A DNA stretch of 64,000 bases from Parasitella parasitica (taxonomy: Eukaryota; Mucoromycota; Mucoromycetes; Mucorales; Mucoraceae): NCBI GenBank assembly GCA_025201805.1, contig MU619262.1, positions 197,817 to 261,816 of the forward strand. Reading direction: 5' to 3'. This document shows, piece after piece, positions 56,750 through 64,000 of the stretch (positions within the stretch are counted from its first letter, which is position 1; the number at the start of each line of letters is the position of its first letter). The notes under the pieces were generated by a model. The model saw only the letters and a program-made list of their open reading frames with translations, did no database searches and was not told where the DNA came from. A program made the position numbers and the translations under genes.

Positions 56750-57972
56750 TTAAGCTTCTTCAAATAATTTTGACAGTGATTCACCAAAGTGTGTACGACG
56801 AATAGCTTCTGAAAACAGAGAGGTTACATCAAATACTTTGATCTTTGGGTGGGTCACATGTTCCGCTTGAGGTACCGAGTTACTAACGATTAGTTCATCA
56901 ATGACACTTTGATCGATATGATTTACAGCGTCAGCAGAAAGGATGGCATGGCTCACAAGAGCATATATTTTATGAGCACCCTTCTCTTTTAATAAACGTG
57001 CTGCTTTTGTAATTGTATATGAGGTATCGGTAATATCATCGATCAAGATACAATTGCGACCACGCACATCTCCAACCAGCATCGACTCTTTCTTCTGAGA
57101 GTGGACCTTGGGACGTTCTTTATGAACAAGCGCAAAATCCATACATAACTTCTCGGCAATTGAAGTTGCTCTACACAATTTCCGTCAAAAATTCAACCCA
57201 CTATAGAAGTGTACTATACAATTTCGTACCTTTTAGCTCCACCCGCATCAGGAGATACAATGACAGCTCCGGAATAATCAGGGATGTTTAGGCGGATATA
57301 GTTGGTAACTGTGTACAAGCTGGTGAGATTGTCGACAGGACAATCAAAGAATCCAGGGTACTGGGCATCGTGAAGATCCATAGTGATGATGTGATCAGCA
57401 CCTACTCAGAATTCAATACATCTTTATAACCGAGAATAGTTAAAATAGCTAAAATTACCAGCACAGGTTAAGAGATCTGCAATCAATACGCCAGGACGAG
57501 CACGCCACTCTCTGTAAGGAGCATTGTCCTTCTTTTGCTCTTCAACAGAAGCTTGGCCAAGTTTGCGCAACAATTGGCTGGATACATCATCTACTTTGTT
57601 GGGTTGATTAGGCTGATAGGGCGGTGTCTGGGGAGGTAGAAATGTCAGTGGAGCTCCTGATTGTTTGAAGGGAACATCAGGCTGACGAGAATATGGAAAA
57701 TAAGGAATGACAGCAGTGATGCGTTTAGCGGAAGCAATTTTACAGCCATTGATCATGATAAGCAATTCGATGAAATTGTCATTGACACTACCACAGGCAC
57801 TTTGAATAATGTAGACATCTTGCTCACGAACGGACTCCTTCATTTCGACGCTAGTTTCGTTGTTGGAGAACTTGCTGAGACAAGTTTTGCCCGGTGAAAT
57901 GCCCAAACGATTGCAAACCTTCTCAGTAAAATCAGGATGAGAAGAGCCGCCAAGTACAACAAGATTTCTCAT
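56750..57972 (-). CDS. PRS: Ribose-phosphate pyrophosphokinase (PRPP synthetase) with central insertion
   Basis: Complement join 56750-57170, 57230-57401, 57459-57972; 368 aa against ~318 for the short form. It makes PRPP from ribose-5-phosphate and ATP for nucleotide, His, Trp and NAD synthesis. Motifs: [47 protein letters not shown] (metal/ATP site, across intron 1), [19 protein letters not shown] (across intron 2), VHKERPKV and the PRPP-binding loop [12 protein letters not shown]. Between SRQ and the helix before LLTCAGADH an extra ~50 Pro/Gln-rich residues occur ([16 protein letters not shown] onward), similar in position to the non-homologous regions of yeast Prs1/Prs5 and of PRPS-associated proteins. 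The insertion may be regulatory. A further in-frame ATG upstream (58071) is less likely the start. Confidence 0.95.
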
Positions 57973-58199
57973 TTTGTTTATATGTTGCAAATGTTTGTGT
58001 TTGACAAGAAGAATATCTGATCGAGATGAAGAAAAGCTTTTCTTTGCGTCGTGACTACAGTGTTTCTCCAAGGACGAATTAAATGATTTATTTGTCTAAA
58101 AGGTAGCTAAATTACATTACAGTATCGTATTGGGAATACTGGATACTTGGAAGATTATTCGTAAAGGAAGATTTTTATTAATCGTTGTAATTTCTAAGT

Positions 58200-59303
58200 T
58201 TATGAAATGGAACTACTACAAGTCGAAACAACTGTAGAAAATCCAGTAGTTTCATTTTTTTGGAGCTTTAATCTACCTTCAGCCAAGTCCTTTACGACTT
58301 TCTCAACCTCTTTAAACGAGTCAAAGCCAATATAAGGGATACCATGACGATCACAATAGGTTACAAGGTCTCTGCCATTTCTAGCAAACAAAACATCAGC
58401 ATGCCTGGCAGCAGATATATCTGACACGCCATCACCACAAAATACAAAAATAGTTTCATCAGACACACTTGATCGAGCCTTTATTATAGCTAATTTGACA
58501 GCTTTAATATACAAACGAGCAGCGCATGCAAGAAAGGGTCAACTTACTTTTAGACTTGTCGTTACCGTAGGGACTATAAAAGATATGAGTAGATTGTCAT
58601 CATGCCAAAATATTTTCCTTACGTATCATCAATGTAAAGAATCTCCCATTCTCTACCTTCAATTCTTCCATTATTTGCCACGATATTGAGCTCATCTGCC
58701 TCCTTGCCCATGTACTTGACAAGAACCTTGTAAATCAATGGCCTCATCCCACTAAAAAAAATCATAAAGTAAGTGATCTTTGGCAAACTGACAGCTTTGG
58801 CTCAGCATTACCTGCTCACAACAGTAACTGGAATAGCATTCTTCTTACAGTACTCATAAAATCCAGGAAAGCCTGGGTCAATACTACATTCTATTTATAA
58901 TATATGCTCATGATTAAATAACCACGATGCTTGACTTTATTGAACTACAATTGACTGGAACTTACTGCTTAAATGATCATTCCAAGCCTCTTCCCAGGAC
59001 AAAGTACAGGAGGCCCACATTTTGTACACAGCATCTCTATTTAAGATTCTAGTAAAGTGTTTTTTTTAAAAATTTTGTCAAGTTGCTACCTATATGGAGT
59101 TTCATGGTCCATAATCTGACGTTCCAATTCTTTCCTAGCTTTACTTCCCATGCAACGAGGATCATCAATGATCAAAACACCAGTATCTGCGTGCCGATTC
59201 ATTTAGTCTTAAGTATCTAAACTCAAAAACTACCTTATGTACCTTCAATAGACAATGTGCCATCGAAGTCTGTAAAAACTTGGATATTAACCTTGGATGA
59301 CAT
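58200..59303 (-). CDS. HAD-family phosphatase (MtnX/Pyp1-like)
   Basis: Complement join of seven exons 58200-58501, 58548-58573, 58623-58751, 58812-58890, 58966-59036, 59090-59186, 59243-59303; 254 aa. The N-terminus VQVFTDFDGTLS-type block (here IQVFTDFDGTL) supplies the two catalytic Asp; VTVVSSGMRP is motif II; a Lys in KVLVKYMGK or KARSS may serve motif III; FVFCGDGVSDISAARHADVLFAR is motif IV with GDGVSD. The order and length match fungal proteins related to MtnX phosphatases and yeast Pyp1 (YNL010W), acting on small phosphorylated metabolites; substrate cannot be told from sequence. One exon is only 26 bases, and the last intron uses a TTAAAG acceptor. Start chosen at MSSKVNIQ. Confidence 0.88.
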
Positions 59304-60346
59304 TTTATAGCTATGACTGAAAGAGTTGGGAAATATTTTTTTTCTTTCAACCCGGAATTGAAAAAACACAAATGAATTGACTGGAGAGTAGTCGATTTTT
59401 GAAACATTGAAAGCCTTCGCAAATAGACTAAAAATGTTCAACATGCAAAAAAGCTATGGTAGCCCCACCCCCCCCCAGGTTGCTGTGAATCCTGCAAGAA
59501 TCGTCAGGCTTAAGTATATATCGATTATACGTGGTTTGGCAAAGTATTTAATACAACACTTTCTTCAGATGTCCTTTTTTTAAAAACACATTGGTTTGAT
59601 TGCAATGGCTGTTTTGAAAAAGAATAGACGATTACATTTCTAAAATTTTGTCTTTTGCACAGCACAGAACAGAACAGTATTTTACCCAAGACACAATGAA
59701 GTGTGCCTGATGATTAGACATAAAAGTCTTTGATAATGAGGTACAAGTTCAATGTATATTCTTGTACAACACTGATGGACCGATTCAAGCAACTGCATTA
59801 AAAAAAAAGGGCCAGAAAAAAATTTGTTATAATATGTGTTGATCGAATATGATCCAGATTACACCAAAGCTGGTATCAAGCTGTCATTTTAGGCTTCGAC
59901 TGAACAAAATGTATACTTATAATTGAAAAACGAATATTCTTTAGGTGAAGATTACTCTAAATTTTTTGTGAAAAAATTATTTTTTAGGTCTACCATCAAA
60001 CGCTCTACAGACTTAATTAGATAGCAAGTATTTATTGTTTGGTACTGAATTGTTTCAACCACAACAACAATAAGCAAGTAGGTAGTTGTATGCTTGGTGA
60101 AGGGGCTATAATGGTAGATTGAACAGCGTAACAGATCATAACCAAGAAACCAATGTTAAAACAACATGAGTTTCGCAAAGGACTTGGTCGCTTATTTTTA
60201 CAGTGTTTTGTTGCAGAAAATCATCAGATAAGTACCCCCTTCTCATTAATCAAGCCAATAATATTGTTCGAAGCTCTCTCTTTGAATATTCCCTTTGGCT
60301 CATGAGTTCCTCTTCTCCTTTTTCTTTACTTTTCTTTTTCTATAAA
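59304..60346. other. 1 kb divergent spacer, no gene seen
   Basis: Between the HAD phosphatase start and the Kelch protein start. Contains a C run (59467-59477). No supported coding or RNA gene. Confidence 0.55.
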
Positions 60347-62107
60347 ATGATTGTACGAAACTGCTATTCTGCAATAATAGCTGTGAATATACTCTTATTT
60401 CACTTGGGTCTGCTACATGCGTCGATTGATCACCAAATAACAGATTGCAGCCACCCAAGCAACTACTCTGACTTTACAATCTTATTGATAAACAAAACCA
60501 TTGTAGTTACTGCTGGAAATTCAGTGAGTTTTTTTTTGTGTGTTCAACTAATTGATCCCATCAGCTTTACTGACTTTCAAGCAGAAAAACCTGCAAGTCT
60601 GGCAACAGGATATATCAAATGGGTTGAATGTTCACCAAAACTGCTGGACAAATATGTTTGATAACAGCGTTGACGAAGTAGCAACAAACACGGCAAAAGG
60701 ATATCTGCCGTATAAACATGGAATAGGGTTCAGGGTATCAGACAGTTTATTCGCTGTGCAGGGAGGCGATAATGCATCAACGTCGATGTCAAAGTTGGCC
60801 TACTTTGACCTTGCAACTCACTCATGGTCTAGCCGTAAGAACATATAAAAGATAGCAGATACAAAGATAACAGGGGTATTAATTTGATCATACAGCGATA
60901 ACGCAAGGCAGCGAACCGTCGCCAAGAGCTCGCATGTCTGTGTCATTGAATGCAACGAGCAGCATTGCTTGGTTTTATGGAGGTCGAACAGAATTAACGG
61001 ATCAATCAAGTGACTATGTAAATGGACACCGAAATACAAAAATAATGAAATACCAACGATTTCTGTAGTTCAACTCGTTTTATTATTTCGACATTCAAAC
61101 ATCCACCTGGAACTGGCCTGATACCTACTATTCTGGGGGGCATAGACCAGCAAGATATGGCCACAGTAGCAATTTAATGTGAGATTTGCCAAGCCAAAAG
61201 TAAAAAGATGTGAAAAATTAATTGTTTGGTAGATCTGAGCGCCTGTTTATTATTGGTGGCAAAACGGCGGTTCATTCTGCTGATTCTAATAGCTGGGTGC
61301 AGTCGTCTGGTGATTTCCAGAGCGTATTAATATATGACACTGCTCATCACCAAGCGATTACCATGGCCACGATTGGAGATATCCCACCGGCTAGATACAG
61401 GTAATTGACAAGAATTCTCTTGTGACCCTACAGCTTCTAAACACCACATCAGCTTTTCTACCGTCAATGGTCTTGATGGAAAATCCATCGTTTTATTTGG
61501 CGGTCAGAACGCAACTGATACACAGGGATTTGATGCTACGAATGATGTCTACGTACTGGATACGTGCACCTTGAAATGGTCTCGGCCTGTCATTAGCGGC
61601 GAACCGCCTGTTGCTCGTGCAGGCCACGAAGCAATTGTTTATGGAGATCAATATATGATTGTCGTGATGGGAATACAGAATTACGATAGTCTTGCAGGCC
61701 CAATTTACACGGATGAAACTGCTATTTTGGACATGAAATCATGGACTTGGGTTAGTCAAATACCTGCAACGAGCATAATCACTACGTTGGCTACACCTAC
61801 TTGTAAATTTACGTTTCCTGTTGTGATACCAAACACTGATGGTGACGATGGAGATTATAACAATAGTGGCAATGCCACGGTTGTGTCCAATACAAATAGA
61901 TCACCTACAACGACACAATTGGCCGTTGGGATTACGTTTGGTATCCTTGGGTTCCTACTATTGTCTACGGGTGCCGTTATATTCATAATGAGAATTAGAA
62001 GAGATGTCGATGCCAAGCAGAATCCAAGATGGGTGCCCAGCGTATTCAAGAGAAAAAACAGAGAGAGATTGTCATCGACATCTGTATCGTCAACAACATC
62101 TTCTTAA
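60347..62107 (+). CDS. Kelch-repeat type I membrane protein
   Basis: Join 60347-60523, 60585-60834, 60896-61017, 61069-61178, 61233-61400, 61453-62107; 493 aa (508 if the in-frame ATG at 60302 is used). A signal peptide or anchor (NCYSAIIAVNILLFHLGLLHA) opens the protein. About five Kelch blades follow: FRVSDSLFAVQGGDN, SSIAWFYGGRTELTD, ERLFIIGGKTAVH, KSIVLFGGQNATD and DQYMIVVMGIQNY, each with Gly-Gly or a variant and the later Trp (STWNWPD, LKWSRP). A transmembrane helix (LAVGITFGILGFLLLSTGAVIFIM) is followed by a basic tail. Such membrane Kelch proteins are abundant in Mucoromycota; function is unknown, possibly extracellular binding. N-glycosylation sites (NATS, NNSGNAT) fit surface exposure. 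Confidence 0.85.
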
Positions 62108-62249
62108 TTGTACATACATTACATACCTTGCATTATTTACATAATCCATAGCCTTGCGCTAAACATAAAGATCACATACTAGCTGTTACACTAAGCAACC
62201 AAAAGAAAACCCACCTTTTGTCAGGTTTGCTTGACAACATTAAATCTAC

Positions 62250-62257
62250 TTATATAA
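62250..62257 (+). promoter_or_regulatory. TATA box
   Basis: TATATAAA, placed so that transcription would start near 62280. That argues that the first ATG (62272) of the next gene lies outside the mRNA and that 62299 or 62314 is used. Confidence 0.5.
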
Positions 62258-62298
62258 AGTTAAGCTTTTAGATGATATGTAAAATTTCCCCATTTTCA

Positions 62299-63663
62299 AT
62301 GCACTATTCAAACATGTGCGATGCTTCATCGTATGATAAAAACACTGGCTATTACCGAGGAGCACCAATCTCGAATGCAGAAGACTCTCGCCAGATGTCT
62401 CGGCAGGATTTAGTGGCTACTCCTTGGGATGATGACAATTTCTCGCTGTGTCTTGATACGTTTCCTTTGTCTCGTTTAGCTAGAACAAAATACAATCAAT
62501 ACCCCTCGACTGCATCACCATTAAGAAAGCATTGGGACTCTTCTTCAAGCTGTTCATCCGATCCTATGAATGTGAACGATAGGGAAATCACTTATGCTTT
62601 AAAAGATACTCCACTGCCAGGTTTAACAGAGACCGAAAAAAAATTGACTTTTACCAAGAGCAAGAAAAGCAGATCCATAGCTACTCTCGACAGAGTTTCG
62701 TCCAAGCAGGATACTGCCGTTGTTGGCGGTGTATTTCCTTACAAAAATAACTCCAACTTCTTAGCTCGCGTCAATTCTGAAAAGAACCCAAACAAGGTCA
62801 TTGCACGGCCAAAGCCTATTCAACGCAGTAATAATAACGGCAGAGTAGAGCATATCTCGCCATTGTTTAGCTCACCTACTATTCTCCAAAATGAAAATAA
62901 TGTATTGAATAAGTCGTCTTCTTTGTCAAGATCACCTTTTACGTACAAATCGTCAAATTCATCAGTCAAAAGCAAGTTTTCAGGCCATAGCACAATGTCT
63001 TTTCCTACTGCTAATGCTGCTGCTCATCGACCGCAGCAAGATCATATTTGCAGCAATGAAAGTCAATTTTCTGACAGTCAATACTCTTACAGTGGTGAGA
63101 GCTGGAAACTAGTGCAGAGAAAATACAGCAGTTCAGCCATCGCTGTGATGCCTTCTTCACCTCCAATATCTCAATATGGCGATCCACAGTATCAAATAAC
63201 TGTATCTAGAAGCTGTTCATCTCCGCGACACCAGATGCAGCAAGCCACGTATTCATCCAGCAGATCTGCTAGTGTAATATGCTGCGACGCATATTCTAAC
63301 GGAAAGCATTCTCCTCTGCAATATAGCAACAGTGTTGGCTCTTTGGGTGGCTTCTACACGCCACAAGGATCTCCTGTACCTTCAATTGCTTCTCGCCATG
63401 GCAACGAATCTATTTCTTCTTATCGTTCCCTCCCAGTACTCAGAAATGCTGACCATCTTGTGCTTTACTCGGACGATGGATTATCATCCCACTGCGAACC
63501 AGCCAGCGCAAAAAACCGAGATTCCACTTACTCTCAAGTATTTGATCCTGCTTATAACGGAAAAAGAAAAAATACGCATCACAAGAAGGTCTCAGTGAGC
63601 ATCTTTACAAAATTGGTCAAGAATTTAAAGCAGCATTTTATCAAAACTGCCAGCAAGGAATGA
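62299..63663 (+). CDS. Ser-rich disordered protein with basic amphipathic C-terminus
   Basis: Single exon, 454 codons from 62299 (463 from 62272). No recognised domain. It is rich in Ser, Tyr, Asn and Gln, with short blocks that could be docking or phosphorylation sites (SRQDLVATPWDDDNFSLCLD, GLTETEKKLTFTKSKKSR, GGFYTPQGSPVPSI). The last 28 residues (HHKKVSVSIFTKLVKNLKQH and on) form a strongly basic amphipathic helix, a possible membrane or protein contact. A regulatory or scaffold role is inferred only from composition. Start choice depends on the TATA box at 62250. Confidence 0.65.
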   Translation: MHYSNMCDASSYDKNTGYYRGAPISNAEDSRQMSRQDLVATPWDDDNFSLCLDTFPLSRLARTKYNQYPSTASPLRKHWDSSSSCSSDPMNVNDREITYALKDTPLPGLTETEKKLTFTKSKKSRSIATLDRVSSKQDTAVVGGVFPYKNNSNFLARVNSEKNPNKVIARPKPIQRSNNNGRVEHISPLFSSPTILQNENNVLNKSSSLSRSPFTYKSSNSSVKSKFSGHSTMSFPTANAAAHRPQQDHICSNESQFSDSQYSYSGESWKLVQRKYSSSAIAVMPSSPPISQYGDPQYQITVSRSCSSPRHQMQQATYSSSRSASVICCDAYSNGKHSPLQYSNSVGSLGGFYTPQGSPVPSIASRHGNESISSYRSLPVLRNADHLVLYSDDGLSSHCEPASAKNRDSTYSQVFDPAYNGKRKNTHHKKVSVSIFTKLVKNLKQHFIKTASKE

Positions 63664-63800
63664 GTGATATATTTAAGAAACTAATAAAAAATGCAATCAT
63701 TTCCAGTGCTTTCAAATATATATTTTGTCTGGAATACACGCCTACGTATGCATGTCTAGCGTTTCTACTGTTTATTCTGTATAGTTTATATTTTTATCAT

Positions 63801-64000
63801 CTACCACTGAGTGATGTCTACTTCAGCTTCACCAAACAGGCTGGTTTTCGTAGCCTTGACAACTTGGCTTTGTTCGAGTTCCTCATCGGTAATTGTAATC
63901 GAGCTGTAAATTTCAGGCACAACGCGCTTGATAAAGTTCAAGAGATGGCGATTAATTTGGTCAAATTCAAGCAAAAATCCATCGTGCCCGTCAGGAGAGT
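63801..64000 (-). CDS. MET2: Homoserine O-acetyltransferase, C-terminal end (partial)
   Basis: Runs off the window; 66 residues remain. SPDGHDGFLLEFDQINRHLL carries the conserved GHD-x-FLLE motif whose His is the catalytic base of the alpha/beta-hydrolase triad in MetX/Met2 enzymes. The tail ends EVDITQW. The enzyme acetylates homoserine for methionine synthesis. The call rests on one motif and on order, as the rest lies outside. Confidence 0.8.
   Translation of the reverse strand, partial: SPDGHDGFLLEFDQINRHLLNFIKRVVPEIYSSITITDEELEQSQVVKATKTSLFGEAEVDITQW

Noticed and set aside
1-64000. CRISPR array, prokaryotic operon, phage or toxin system
   Set aside because: All genes are eukaryotic and intron-bearing; repeats are only microsatellites and homopolymers.

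Overview
The window is eukaryotic nuclear DNA from a filamentous fungus of an early-diverging lineage, most likely Mucoromycota (Mucorales-like). The reasons are short GT-AG introns of about 40-190 nt with CTAAC/CTGAC-type branch sites in almost every gene, AT-rich spacers of 0.3-4 kb, very long A/T homopolymers, and gene content that yeasts and moulds usually lack: a sestrin and a MMADHC (cblD)-type cobalamin trafficking protein. There are three short runs of N (11109-11118, 29989-30005, 45972-45981), so this is a draft assembly. I see no prokaryotic operon, CRISPR array, tRNA, rRNA or intact transposon. All exon joins below were worked out by hand from splice sites, reading phase and protein family similarity.

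Layout. 1-3.6 kb: no gene seen. 3.6-5.5 kb (+): protein ending in a WRKY/GCM1/FLYWCH-like zinc finger. 6.0-7.7 kb (-): threonine synthase with a Gcn4-type site upstream. 8.9-10.4 kb (-): UNC93-like MFS membrane protein. 11.2-14.1 kb (-): HEATR3/Syo1-like ribosomal protein co-import adaptor. 14.8-17.7 kb (-): GRAM-VASt sterol transfer protein. 18.1-18.8 kb (-): MMADHC-like protein, divergent from a Nup192/Nup205 scaffold nucleoporin at 19.0-25.8 kb (+). 26.2-29.9 kb: translation cluster with eS6 (-), eIF4E (+) and eS7 (+). 30.5-31.3 kb (+): Ras GTPase. 31.6-32.6 kb (-): unknown protein. 34.3-35.9 kb (+): Arp3. 35.9-39.8 kb: gene-poor stretch with two RFX-type palindromes. 39.8-42.0 kb (+): sestrin. 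42.3-43.4 kb (+): secreted two-domain protein. 43.8-44.8 kb (-): membrane-anchored charged protein. 45.1-46.3 kb (-): NMN adenylyltransferase. 47.6-48.4 kb (+): Mms2/UEV. 48.8-49.0 kb (-): small secreted peptide. 50.6-51.2 kb (+): GINS subunit Psf1. 51.3-51.9 kb (-): complex I NDUFA11-like subunit. 52.1-55.9 kb (+): SF3B1. 56.7-58.0 kb (-): PRPP synthetase. 58.2-59.3 kb (-): HAD phosphatase. 60.3-62.1 kb (+): membrane-anchored Kelch protein. 62.3-63.7 kb (+): Ser-rich unknown protein. 63.8-64.0 kb (-): 3' end of homoserine O-acetyltransferase.

The genes are mostly housekeeping: translation and ribosome assembly (eS6, eS7, eIF4E, HEATR3/Syo1), splicing (SF3B1), nuclear transport (Nup192), replication and repair (Psf1, Mms2), actin (Arp3), NAD, PRPP and aspartate-family amino acid synthesis, and nutrient or growth signalling (Ras, sestrin). 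They are not arranged as a pathway cluster. The biologically most notable parts are the sestrin, whose leucine-pocket residues look partly conserved, and the MMADHC homologue; both imply animal-like nutrient and vitamin biology in this fungus. I found no convincing wholly new system. The best unexplained signals are the WRKY-like protein, the paired RFX X-box palindromes in the 4 kb gene-poor stretch, a telomere-like tract upstream of ras, a small secreted peptide, and unusual splice features (GC-AG introns, AAAG acceptors, a 38-nt intron, stop-free 54-nt introns, 6-10 nt first coding exons).
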